In this document: piece by piece, positions 14,956 to 22,686 of the stretch
Layout of the letters: every line of letters begins with the position of its first letter
Numbering within the stretch: the first letter of the stretch is position 1
NCBI GenBank assembly: GCA_964551645.1
Contig: CAZKDV010000032.1
Coordinates: 1 to 22,686 of the forward strand
Length of the DNA: 22,686 nucleotides
Direction: 5' to 3'
Source of the DNA: CAZKDV01 sp964551645
GTDB taxonomy: Bacteria; Bacteroidota; Bacteroidia; Bacteroidales; DTU049
Made by a program: the position numbers and the translations under genes
Notes under the pieces: model-generated
What the model was told of the DNA's origin: nothing
Database searches by the model: none
Seen by the model: the letters and a program-made list of their open reading frames with translations, nothing else

Positions 14956-16026
14956 ATGTTAGATAAACTTTTGGATATTAAAAAGAAAAGAGATGCAATT
15001 CAAGAAGAATTAAACGACCCAAGCGTTGTTTCGGACATGAAGCGATATATAAAATTGAACAAAGAGTTTAAGGATTTGTTGCCATTATATGAGGCATATC
15101 ATAAATATAAAGCAATAACTGACGATATGGCTACTGCAAAAGATATTTTGAAAAATGACAAAGATGAGGATATGCGTCAGTTTGCAAAAGAAGAATTAGA
15201 GCATTTAGAAATGGACAAAGAAGAATTAGAAGAAGAAATAAAAATACTTTTGCTTCCTTCGGACCCTCAGGATAGTAAAAATGCAATTCTTGAAATTCGT
15301 GCTGGTACGGGTGGAGATGAAGCAAGTTTGTTTGCAGGTGATTTATTGCGAATGTACACTAAATTTGCCGAATCGAAGTCGTGGAAAATGGAACTTGTTA
15401 GCTCAACGGAGGGTACTGTGGGCGGATTTAAAGAAGTGGTGCTTAATATTAGTGGAGATAAAGTTTTTGGAATATTAAAATATGAATCAGGTGTTCATCG
15501 TGTTCAAAGAGTTCCTGATACCGAGGCACAGGGTAGAGTTCACACATCGGCAGCTTCTGTTGTGGTTTTGCCCGAAGCAGATGAATTTGATGTTGAAATA
15601 AAAGATGCAGATATTCGCAAAGATACTTATTGCTCTTCTGGACCGGGCGGACAGTCTGTAAACACTACCTATTCCGCAATTCGTCTTACTCACATACCTA
15701 CTGGTATTGTCGTTACTTGTCAAGACCAAAAATCACAAATTAAAAACTATGAAAAAGCACTTGGGGTTTTAAGAACAAGAATTTACGAAATGGAATATCA
15801 AAAATATCTTGATAAAATTTCATCAAGCCGCAAAACTATGGTTTCTACAGGAGATAGGTCAGCAAAAATTAGAACTTATAATTATCCACAAGGTCGTATG
15901 ACTGACCACAGAATTGGACTTACTTTGTATAATTTGTCTTCAATTCTTGACGGAGATATTCAACAAATTATAGATGCTCTTCAGATTGCTGAAAATGCTG
16001 AGCGTCTAAAAGCAGCAACCTTATAA
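14956..16026 (+). CDS. prfA: Peptide chain release factor 1
   Basis: RF1 ends translation at UAA and UAG by binding the ribosomal A site and hydrolysing peptidyl-tRNA. The length of 356 residues is normal. The catalytic GGQ is at 231-233 in SSGPGGQSVNTT. The stop-codon reading tripeptide is of PxT type (P187-D188-T189 in QRVPDTEAQG), which identifies RF1 and not RF2 (SPF). The middle residue is Asp where E. coli has Ala. HTSAASV and the C-terminal GDRSAKIRTYNYPQGRMTDHRI are standard. It is the first gene of a probable four-gene unit: pyrF starts 5 nt after its stop. Confidence 0.98.
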   Translation: MLDKLLDIKKKRDAIQEELNDPSVVSDMKRYIKLNKEFKDLLPLYEAYHKYKAITDDMATAKDILKNDKDEDMRQFAKEELEHLEMDKEELEEEIKILLLPSDPQDSKNAILEIRAGTGGDEASLFAGDLLRMYTKFAESKSWKMELVSSTEGTVGGFKEVVLNISGDKVFGILKYESGVHRVQRVPDTEAQGRVHTSAASVVVLPEADEFDVEIKDADIRKDTYCSSGPGGQSVNTTYSAIRLTHIPTGIVVTCQDQKSQIKNYEKALGVLRTRIYEMEYQKYLDKISSSRKTMVSTGDRSAKIRTYNYPQGRMTDHRIGLTLYNLSSILDGDIQQIIDALQIAENAERLKAATL

Positions 16027-16031
16027 TAAAG

Positions 16032-16871
16032 ATGAATAAGAAGCAATTACTTGATGAAATTTTAAGAAAGCGTTCTTTTTTGTGTATTGGTTTAGATACT
16101 GATATAAACAAAATACCTCTACACCTTTTAAAAGATAATGACCCACAGTTTGAATTTAATAAACAAATTTTTGAGGCTACAAAGCAATTTGCACCTATAT
16201 ATAAAATAAACATTGCCTTTTATGAAGCATTAGGAGTTAAAGGCTGGCAAAGTTTACAAAAAACAGTTGAGTATATAAGAAGTGTAGATGCAAATATATT
16301 TCTCATTGCAGATGCCAAAAGAGGCGATATTGGGAACACTTCTACACAATACGCAAGAGCTTTTTTTGACAAAAATCTTTCGGGTTTAGATTTTGATGCT
16401 ATAACTGTTGCTCCGTACATGGGAATTGATTCGGTTACGCCTTTTCTGCAATATTCGGATAAATGGGTGATTTTATTAGCTTTAACATCAAATCAAGGAG
16501 CTAATGATTTTCAAATGCTTCAAACCACAGATAATTATATTTTTGAACAAGTGATTAAAACTTCTTCCAAATGGGCTAATGACAATTCGTTGATGTATGT
16601 TGTTGGTGCAACTCAGGCAGAAATGTTGAAAAAGGTGCGTGTAATTGTGCCTAATCACTTTTTGCTAATTCCGGGTGTAGGCGCACAAGGAGGTAGTCTT
16701 GAAGAAGTTGTGAAGCACGGAATTAACTCAGAAGTTGGTTTGTTGGTTAATTCATCTCGCTCAATCATATTTGCTTCAAAAGATAAAGATTTTGCTGAAG
16801 TTGCTTCAATTGAAGCAATGAAAATGCAACAACAAATGGAAAAATATTTGCAAGATTATTCATTTATATAA
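16032..16871 (+). CDS. pyrF: Orotidine 5'-phosphate decarboxylase
   Basis: Last step of de novo UMP synthesis: decarboxylation of OMP in the cytoplasm. The 279-residue length and layout fit the longer bacterial (type 2) form. The catalytic charged network is present: D22 in CIGLD, K58 in YKIN, and D94-K96-D99 in DAKRGDIGNTS. The phosphate-binding PGVGAQGG is found around residue 216. It starts 5 nt after prfA, and its TAA shares a base with the ATG of the next gene (TAATG), implying translational coupling. A gene order of prfA then pyrF is, as far as I recall, common in Bacteroidota. Confidence 0.97.
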   Translation: MNKKQLLDEILRKRSFLCIGLDTDINKIPLHLLKDNDPQFEFNKQIFEATKQFAPIYKINIAFYEALGVKGWQSLQKTVEYIRSVDANIFLIADAKRGDIGNTSTQYARAFFDKNLSGLDFDAITVAPYMGIDSVTPFLQYSDKWVILLALTSNQGANDFQMLQTTDNYIFEQVIKTSSKWANDNSLMYVVGATQAEMLKKVRVIVPNHFLLIPGVGAQGGSLEEVVKHGINSEVGLLVNSSRSIIFASKDKDFAEVASIEAMKMQQQMEKYLQDYSFI

Positions 16872-17572
16872 TGATTCGTAGTGCTTTTTATTTGTTTTTT
16901 CTTTTTCTTAGCATAAGTATTTTTGCTCAAATTGATTTACAAGCAGAAGATTCAATAAAACACATAAATCAGTATGACAAATTTAATCCAATAAGTGGGG
17001 GTAGTTCAATTAGATATTGCGGAAAAAACAAATGCAATGGAAATATTATTGACCGTTATGAAAATGGAAATATAAAACATAAAGCATATTATACAAATGG
17101 ACTTTTGAAAAATGGATATGAAAATTATTACGAAAATGGGCAAATAGAAAGAGCATTTCGTGCTATTGATAGTAATAAAGGGAAGTTATTAATGTATTAC
17201 CCGAATGGGCAGGTTTGCACTGAAGCCATTTACAACAAAAAAGAAGTCGTTTTGTGGAAAGATTACTACCATGATGGGAAAATTGAATATTGGGAAGAAT
17301 ATGATAAAAAGATAAATTATTTGCTTGTTCTTGACTTTTATTATAGCAACGGAAAACCAGAAAGTACACTGCGATTAATTGATAAGAAGAAAAAAATATA
17401 TGAGGCTACAGAATATTACGAAAATGGAAATATAATGGAGAAAGGCACAAAAAAGCATATTCCGCAAAATGGAGGTTATATTAAGGAGGGAGAGTGGCAC
17501 TCATACAATGAAAATGGAGAATTATTGAAAGTTGAAAGATATTATCGAGGATATGTTTACGAAAAAGATTAG
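16871..17572 (+). CDS. Exported MORN-like repeat protein (YwqK-type)
   Basis: A 233-residue protein with a signal peptide (hydrophobic core about 5-18, ending IFAQ at residue 20). The mature part contains about seven MORN-2-like repeats, recognisable as YENGNIK, YENGQIE, YPNGQVC, YHDGKIE, YSNGKPE, YENGNIM and YNENGELL. Databases often label such proteins YwqK antitoxins, but the export signal and the absence of a toxin gene argue against that role here. Such repeats form elongated beta-hairpin stacks that usually act as adaptors or surface proteins. It begins on the last base of the pyrF stop and is followed 34 nt later by the malic enzyme gene. Specific function unknown. Confidence 0.75.
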   Translation: MIRSAFYLFFLFLSISIFAQIDLQAEDSIKHINQYDKFNPISGGSSIRYCGKNKCNGNIIDRYENGNIKHKAYYTNGLLKNGYENYYENGQIERAFRAIDSNKGKLLMYYPNGQVCTEAIYNKKEVVLWKDYYHDGKIEYWEEYDKKINYLLVLDFYYSNGKPESTLRLIDKKKKIYEATEYYENGNIMEKGTKKHIPQNGGYIKEGEWHSYNENGELLKVERYYRGYVYEKD

Positions 17573-17580
17573 TATTTTTG
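17573..17580 (+). promoter_or_regulatory. Possible internal -7 box before the malic enzyme gene
   Basis: TATTTTTG matches TAnnTTTG exactly, 26 nt before the ATG, directly after the preceding stop codon. No -33 TTG was found, so this may be chance in AT-rich DNA. Confidence 0.3.
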
Positions 17581-17606
17581 ACTAAATTAATATATTAAAA
17601 AAAAGC

Positions 17607-19052
17607 ATGGATATTACACTACAGAATTTAGACAATTTATTTCCTTCACATTTTAGTCAAGGGCAAATTGCTAAAGCAAAAACTATTTTTTTGAAAAAAC
17701 TTGCCGAAGATGCTCATAGATTTTATGGAGGCAAAATTCAAACCATTCCTAAAGCACCAGTTCCGGGTTTTAATTGGTTTAATGTGTGGTACACTCCGGG
17801 AGTATCAAATGTTTCAACAATGATACGCGATAATAACGATGTGTCATTTGAACTATCCAACAGAGGAAATTTGGTTGCTGTAGTTAGCGATTCTACAAGA
17901 GTTTTAGGTGATGGAGATTGCACTCCTCCGGGAGGACTTGGAGTGATGGAAGGCAAAGCATTTTTGATGAAATATCTTGGAGGTGTTGATGCTACTGCTT
18001 TATGTATTGATAGCAAAAATGAAGAAGGTAAAAATGATCCGAATAAAATTATAGATTTTGTTAAAATGTGTCAGCATAGTTTTGGTGCTATTAATCTTGA
18101 AGATATTTCACAACCAAATTGCTATAAAGTGCTTGATGTATTGAGAGAAGAATGTGAAATACCTGTATGGCATGATGATGCTCAGGGTACTGCTTGTGTT
18201 ACTCTAGCAGGATTAATTAATGCTTTGAAGGTAGCAGGAAAAGACATAAAAGATGTGAAAATTGTTTTATATGGTGCGGGAGCTTCCAATACAACTATTG
18301 CTCGTTTGTTGATGCAAGATGGAGCCGACCCACATAAGATGATTATGTTTGATTCAGCTGGAGCATTGCACTCAAATAGAAGCGATATTCAGTTAGATGC
18401 AAGATTTTATAGAAAATGGGAGTTGTGTGTACAAACTAACCCAAATCGTTTAAACTCTATGGAAGAAGCAATGCAAGATGCAGATGTGTTGATTTCTCTT
18501 TCTGCTCCCGGTCCAGATACAATTAAACCTGAGTGGATTTCAGTTATGGCTGAGAAATCAATTGTTTTTACTTGTGCCAATCCTATTCCTGAAATATATC
18601 CTTATGCAGCTAAAGAGGCAGGTGCTTATATTGTGGCAACAGGCAGAGGAGATTTTTCCAATCAAGTAAATAATTCATTAGGCTTTCCCGGAATTTTGAA
18701 AGGAGCATTGACGGTTAGAGCAAAAAAAATTACCGATAAAATGGCAATTGCTGCGGCACATTCACTTGCTAAGTACGCAGAAAAGAAAGGTATTAATGCC
18801 GAATATATTATTCCATCTATGGAAGAAGCCGATGTTTTTTCGCAAGAATCGGCAGATGTTGCTATGCAGGCAATTAAAGATGGAGTGGCGAGAATTGAGT
18901 TGTCATTTCAAGAAGTGTTTAATATTGCACAAAAAGACATACAAAATGCAAGAGATATGACCAATTGTTTGATCGAAAATAATTATATCGCTCTACCTCA
19001 AGAAGATTTTATTCAAAAAGCTATTGAATTTGCCGTGCATCAAGTAAGCTAA
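17607..19052 (+). CDS. Malic enzyme (NAD(P)-dependent, decarboxylating)
   Basis: A 481-residue protein of the short malic enzyme family, which oxidatively decarboxylates malate to pyruvate with NAD or NADP. Catalytic Tyr is Y62 in WYTPGVS, the catalytic Lys K117 in VMEGKAFLMKYLGGVDA, and the divalent-metal ligands E165-D166 in INLEDIS with D190 or D191 in WHDDAQGTA. The Rossmann loop is GAGASN (223-228). No C-terminal phosphotransacetylase domain is present, unlike long MaeB. Two segments depart from the usual bacterial consensus: DDAQGTA instead of DDQHGTA, and SDSTRVLGDGDCTPPGGLG instead of the common VLGLGDIG region. This points to a distinct subfamily. Cofactor preference is not decided by the sequence I can read. 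Confidence 0.88.
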   Translation: MDITLQNLDNLFPSHFSQGQIAKAKTIFLKKLAEDAHRFYGGKIQTIPKAPVPGFNWFNVWYTPGVSNVSTMIRDNNDVSFELSNRGNLVAVVSDSTRVLGDGDCTPPGGLGVMEGKAFLMKYLGGVDATALCIDSKNEEGKNDPNKIIDFVKMCQHSFGAINLEDISQPNCYKVLDVLREECEIPVWHDDAQGTACVTLAGLINALKVAGKDIKDVKIVLYGAGASNTTIARLLMQDGADPHKMIMFDSAGALHSNRSDIQLDARFYRKWELCVQTNPNRLNSMEEAMQDADVLISLSAPGPDTIKPEWISVMAEKSIVFTCANPIPEIYPYAAKEAGAYIVATGRGDFSNQVNNSLGFPGILKGALTVRAKKITDKMAIAAAHSLAKYAEKKGINAEYIIPSMEEADVFSQESADVAMQAIKDGVARIELSFQEVFNIAQKDIQNARDMTNCLIENNYIALPQEDFIQKAIEFAVHQVS

Positions 19053-19220
19053 TAATTAAGTGGTTTTGTGATAGAAATTATTTATATAAACACAATAAAA
19101 AAATAAAATCAATGTTTATAAATTTTTTGTTATCTAAGCATTAAAATTTAACCTTAATAAATATATTGATATTGTTAATGAATGAGTGAAAAGACATAAA
19201 AACAATTTGTAAAACATTTA

Positions 19221-19229
19221 TATCTTTGC
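19221..19229 (+). promoter_or_regulatory. -7 box abutting ruvA (possible leaderless start)
   Basis: TATCTTTGC matches TAnnTTTGC exactly and ends 3 nt before the ruvA ATG. With initiation about 5-8 nt past the box, transcription would begin at or inside the first codons. A -33 TTG at normal spacing was not found. The 180-nt gap upstream (19053-19232) shows no gene. Confidence 0.45.
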
Positions 19230-19232
19230 AAA

Positions 19233-19829
19233 ATGTATAACCATTTGATAGGAAAAATAACAGAATTAGCACCTACACATGTTGTAGTTGATGTTTCGGG
19301 AGTTGGATATCTTTTAAATATTTCGCTTAACACATTCTCTCAGTTGAAAGATAAAATAGATGTTCAAATATATACGCATTTGATAGTAAGAGAAGATGCA
19401 ATAATATTGTATGGCTTTTTTGAAGATACTGAAAGACAATTATTTAAGCATTTGATTACAGTGTCAGGAGTTGGACCAAATACTGCAAGAATGATTTTGT
19501 CTTCCTTGCAAGTGCAAGAAGTATTGAATGCTATTGCTCAGGGCAAGGCTGCAGTATTACAATCTGTTAAAGGCATTGGCACAAAAACAGCACAACGCTT
19601 GATTATCGAACTACAAGATAAATTATCAAAAGAGCAAATTTTTACTGATGTTTCATATAGTTCTTACAATTCGCACAATACTAATAAGCAAGAAGCGTTA
19701 TCTGCAATGGTTGTCTTAGGTTTCTCGAAAATGCAAGTTGAAAAAGCACTTGACAAAATTATTTCGCAAGAACAAGAAAGAGACATGACAGCTGAGGAAT
19801 TAATAAGAAAAGCACTGAAAATACTATAA
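19233..19829 (+). CDS. ruvA: Holliday junction DNA helicase subunit RuvA
   Basis: RuvA binds four-way junctions and loads the RuvB motor for branch migration in recombination and repair. The 198-residue length is normal. Domain I is the N-terminal OB fold (MYNHLIGKITELAP, VSGVGYLLNISLNTF). Domain II has two helix-hairpin-helix motifs, VSGVGPNTARMIL (about 77-89) and VKGIGTKTAQRLI (about 112-124). Domain III (about 150-198, SAMVVLGFSKMQVEKAL) binds RuvB. The ATG at 19233 fits the conserved start of the family. sprA begins 12 nt downstream, so the two are probably co-transcribed. Confidence 0.97.
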   Translation: MYNHLIGKITELAPTHVVVDVSGVGYLLNISLNTFSQLKDKIDVQIYTHLIVREDAIILYGFFEDTERQLFKHLITVSGVGPNTARMILSSLQVQEVLNAIAQGKAAVLQSVKGIGTKTAQRLIIELQDKLSKEQIFTDVSYSSYNSHNTNKQEALSAMVVLGFSKMQVEKALDKIISQEQERDMTAEELIRKALKIL

Positions 19830-19841
19830 TAATAGAAAATT

Positions 19842-22686
19842 GTGAGACACTATTCAGGACTAATCCTTCTTACTATAATATTTGGTTGGCTAATTAGTAT
19901 AGGGATGCCAAATAAACATTCGTACAAAGATTCATATTTGTACCATCTTGCAAACTCACAAGATACAATCCATCCCGATTCTTTGCATTTTCCTTTGCCA
20001 AAAGATGATCCTTTGAATTTTTTTCCGCCAAATACTAGTCCAATTCACTTGAGCGACCCAAAGGTTATCAAGGATACTATCATTTACGACCCTGTTGCTA
20101 ACGAATATGTGTATTATAGAAAAATAGGAGATTTTTTATATCGCTTGCCAAAAACTTTATCATACAAAGACTATCTTGAAAAAAACTTTGATAACATAAT
20201 TGACGATTATTGGAAAGAACGAAACAAAGGCAGTAGCGACATTGAAAGAAGCGATGGAATTATTCCGCAAATACATATAGGAGGAAAATTGTTTGAAGGA
20301 ATATTTGGCAGTAGCACTATAGATATTCGTCCGCAAGGCTCGGCTGAATTGATTTTTGGAGTTACTTCAAATAGGAGAGATGACCCTGCATTAAATGTTA
20401 AACAACAAAGAAACACAAATTTCAATTTTGAAGAGAAAATTCAAATGAATGTGATGGCTAAGGTTGGTGATAAGATTGATTTTGGAGTGAAGTACAATAC
20501 TGAAGCTACATTTGAATTTGAAAATGAAATGAAGTTGGAGTATGTGGGCAGCGAAGATGAAATAATCAAACGCATTGAAGCAGGAAATGTTACACTTCCT
20601 TTGCCCGGAACGCTGATTACCGGAAGCCAAAGTTTGTTTGGAATAAAATCGGAATTGCAATTTGGAAAAACCACTGTAACAAGTGTTATTTCGCAACAAA
20701 AAGGCGAAACTTCAACAATTACTGTGTCGGGTGGAGCACAAACTAGTGAATACAATCTTGCTGCTATTGACTATGAAGCAAATAAGCACTTTTTTGTATC
20801 ACAATATTTTAGAGATAATTATGATAGATTTTTGAAAGACTTACCAATAATTAATTCTCCCATAAGCATTACAAAAATTGAAGTTTGGGTAACAAATATT
20901 GGTGCGGCTACAACAGAAAATAGAAATATTGTTGCATTGATGGACTTAGGCGAATCTAATCCATACAATCAGATGTTAGGGTCTAATCCAATGCCTTTTG
21001 CACAATATCCACAAAATCAAACTAACAACTTACTTTCTTATGTAAATACTGATAAAGTAAGAAATCTTAATCAAGTTAATAGCTATTTGAATTCAACTGG
21101 AATTGGTCTTTCTGGCGGTATTGATTTTGAAGTTGTGGAAAATGCTCGAATGTTGCAGTCAAGTGAATATACATTTAACAGTAAATTGGGTTTTATATCT
21201 TTAAATTCTACTCTTAATCCCGACCAAGTTCTTGCTGTCTCATATCAATATACTGTAATGGGTAGCGATAGCGTATTTCAAGTCGGAGAATTTTCTAATG
21301 AAGGTATTAGTGCTCCTCAATGCTTAGTCGTCAAACTTATTAAGAGTACAGCTATTAATACGAAAATTCCATTGTGGAATTTGATGATGAAAAATGTTTA
21401 TTCAATTGGTGGTTTTCAAATAAATTCTGAAGATTTTCAACTACATGTTACATATAAATCTAATGAATCAGGTGTTCCGGTTGGCTTTTTAACTGAGGGT
21501 GAAATTAATGGAATTCCACTAATTCGCGTTATGAACATGGATAATCTTAATGTAATGCACGACCCTGAGCCAGATGGAATTTTTGACTTTATTGATAATG
21601 CTGCAAGCGTGGGCGGAACAATACAAAGCTCCAATGGTAGAGTGTATTTTCCTGTGATTGAGCCGTTTGGTTCTTATCTACGCAAAAAAATTAATAATGC
21701 GGCTATAGCCGATAAATATTGTTTTGACTCTTTATATACTATGACAAAAACTGAGGCAAAGCAATATCCTGGAAAAAATAGATTTCAAATACTTGGATAC
21801 TTTAAATCAGCTTCTGGAAGTGAAATTAGTCTTAATGCAATGAATGTTCCGCAAGGCTCTGTTAAGGTTACGGCGGGTGGAATACCTTTAACTGAAAATG
21901 TTGATTATACGGTTGATTATACATTAGGACGAGTAAGAGTTATTAATGAGGGAATTTTAAATTCAGGTACTCCAATTCAGATTTCTCTTGAAAGTCAATC
22001 ACTATTTAGTATTCAAACTAAAACTTTACTCGGAACACATATTGAACATAAGGTAAATCAGAACTTATCTTTTGGTACAACCATAATGAATTTGACTGAA
22101 CGACCTTTGACCCGAAAAGTAAATTTTGGAGACGAGCCTATTTCAAATACTATTTGGGGCTTAAACCTTGCTTATCAAGCTGAAGCTCCTTTTATTACCA
22201 AAGCATTAGACTTTTTGCCATTTTACTCTACTAAAGCACCGTCCAGAATTTCATTTGATGGTGAATTTGCACATCTAATTCCTGGATATTCTCGAGCAAT
22301 AGGTAAAGGAGGAACTTCATATATTGATGATTTTGAAGGCAGCAAATCAACAATTGATATTAAAAATATTGGACGATGGTTTTTAGCAAGCACTCCACAA
22401 GGACAACATTCACTTTTTCCTGAAGCACACAATGATTCAACAGTCGCTTATGGCTTCAACAGAGCATTATTGTCGTGGTATGTGATTGACCCTTTGTTTT
22501 ATAGAAACAATAATCTTACTCCTTCGCATATCAAAAATGATCTTGAGCAACTTTCAAATCATTATGTTAGAGAAGTGCTTGAAACTGAAATTTTCCCTGC
22601 AAAAGAAAATCCTCACGGACTACCACTAAATATTCCAATTCTTAATCTTTCCTTTTATCCAAGCGAAAAAGGTCCTTATAATTTTG
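19842..22686 (+). CDS. sprA: SprA/SOV, T9SS outer-membrane translocon, N-terminal part
   Basis: An open frame runs from a GTG at 19842 to the window end (948 codons); the full protein is typically about 2,300-2,500 residues. SprA is the giant beta-barrel through which type IX secretion substrates cross the outer membrane. Family landmarks are LFGIKSELQFGKTTVTSVIS, NVDYTVDYTLGRVRVINEG, LPFYSTKAPSRISFDGEFAH, LIPGYSRAIGKGGTSYIDDF, EGSKSTID and FYPSEKGPYNF at the edge. GTG is the only reasonable start: an in-frame TAG lies 9 nt upstream and the next ATG (codon 22) would remove most of the hydrophobic signal segment GLILLTIIFGWLISIG. It begins 12 nt after ruvA. It has no stop in view, so it is partial at the 3' end, not broken. 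Confidence 0.95.
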   Translation, partial: MRHYSGLILLTIIFGWLISIGMPNKHSYKDSYLYHLANSQDTIHPDSLHFPLPKDDPLNFFPPNTSPIHLSDPKVIKDTIIYDPVANEYVYYRKIGDFLYRLPKTLSYKDYLEKNFDNIIDDYWKERNKGSSDIERSDGIIPQIHIGGKLFEGIFGSSTIDIRPQGSAELIFGVTSNRRDDPALNVKQQRNTNFNFEEKIQMNVMAKVGDKIDFGVKYNTEATFEFENEMKLEYVGSEDEIIKRIEAGNVTLPLPGTLITGSQSLFGIKSELQFGKTTVTSVISQQKGETSTITVSGGAQTSEYNLAAIDYEANKHFFVSQYFRDNYDRFLKDLPIINSPISITKIEVWVTNIGAATTENRNIVALMDLGESNPYNQMLGSNPMPFAQYPQNQTNNLLSYVNTDKVRNLNQVNSYLNSTGIGLSGGIDFEVVENARMLQSSEYTFNSKLGFISLNSTLNPDQVLAVSYQYTVMGSDSVFQVGEFSNEGISAPQCLVVKLIKSTAINTKIPLWNLMMKNVYSIGGFQINSEDFQLHVTYKSNESGVPVGFLTEGEINGIPLIRVMNMDNLNVMHDPEPDGIFDFIDNAASVGGTIQSSNGRVYFPVIEPFGSYLRKKINNAAIADKYCFDSLYTMTKTEAKQYPGKNRFQILGYFKSASGSEISLNAMNVPQGSVKVTAGGIPLTENVDYTVDYTLGRVRVINEGILNSGTPIQISLESQSLFSIQTKTLLGTHIEHKVNQNLSFGTTIMNLTERPLTRKVNFGDEPISNTIWGLNLAYQAEAPFITKALDFLPFYSTKAPSRISFDGEFAHLIPGYSRAIGKGGTSYIDDFEGSKSTIDIKNIGRWFLASTPQGQHSLFPEAHNDSTVAYGFNRALLSWYVIDPLFYRNNNLTPSHIKNDLEQLSNHYVREVLETEIFPAKENPHGLPLNIPILNLSFYPSEKGPYNF

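Noticed and set aside
16871..17572. Toxin-antitoxin module with the YwqK-type protein as antitoxin
   Set aside because: The protein is exported, and the neighbours are pyrF and malic enzyme, with no toxin gene.
19053..19110. Terminator after the malic enzyme gene (TTGTG ... CACAA)
   Set aside because: Only five pairs with a loop of about 20 nt and no clean T-tract; not convincing.
19842..22686. Small minus-strand frames within the right end (for example 20391-20755)
   Set aside because: They are shadows of the sprA frame, which is continuous and shows clear family motifs.

Overview
The window reads as a chromosomal segment of an AT-rich member of the Bacteroidota. The evidence is: SprA/SOV-type type IX secretion (T9SS) translocon sequence, a protein with a T9SS C-terminal sorting domain, PepSY-like and FISUMP-domain proteins, OstA-like architecture, and several TAnnTTTG(C) -7 promoter boxes with almost no Shine-Dalgarno sequences. 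An uncultured Bacteroidales or a relative is my best guess; this is inference. There are no tRNAs, rRNAs, insertion sequences or CRISPR arrays. The longest gene-free stretches are 685-974 and 14690-14955, both under 300 bases.

Layout. Left edge, minus strand: the N-terminal part of a magnesium channel/transporter (mgtE) behind a long structured leader with a perfect Shine-Dalgarno, then a calcium/sodium-type antiporter. From 2.1 to 9.3 kb, plus strand: a bifunctional (p)ppGpp synthetase/hydrolase, a Fur-family regulator, adenylosuccinate synthase (overlapping fur by ATGA), a periplasmic PepSY-like protein and an OstA/LptA-like LPS-transport protein, closed by a weak hairpin terminator. From 9.45 to 11.93 kb: an M20 dipeptidase and a branched-chain aminotransferase, ending at a clear terminator. 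The minus-strand gene at 11.98-13.70 kb encodes a secreted T9SS cargo protein. It is divergent from a FISUMP-domain lipoprotein at 13.88-14.69 kb. From 14.96 to 19.05 kb: prfA, pyrF, a secreted MORN-repeat protein and a malic enzyme. The right end holds ruvA and the first 948 codons of sprA, which runs off the window.

Most of this is housekeeping. The exception is the FISUMP lipoprotein. Its last 60 codons switch abruptly from the AT-rich codon use of the neighbourhood (about 12% GC at third positions upstream, about 52% in the last 75 codons, hand counts). They are packed with pyrimidine-ending codons (AAC, TAC, TTC, AGC, CAC, CGC, TCC) between constant blocks, with an AT-rich hairpin just past the stop. 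That is the pattern expected of the variable region of a diversity-generating retroelement (DGR): adenine-directed mutagenesis of AAC/AAT template codons in the C-terminal ligand-binding face of a surface lipoprotein. No reverse transcriptase or template repeat lies in the window, so if the idea is right this is a remote target. It is a testable hypothesis, not a demonstrated DGR.

Functional links: (p)ppGpp synthesis and AMP synthesis sit together (ppGpp inhibits PurA in well-studied bacteria), envelope genes follow them, and a T9SS translocon gene and a T9SS substrate are about 6 kb apart.
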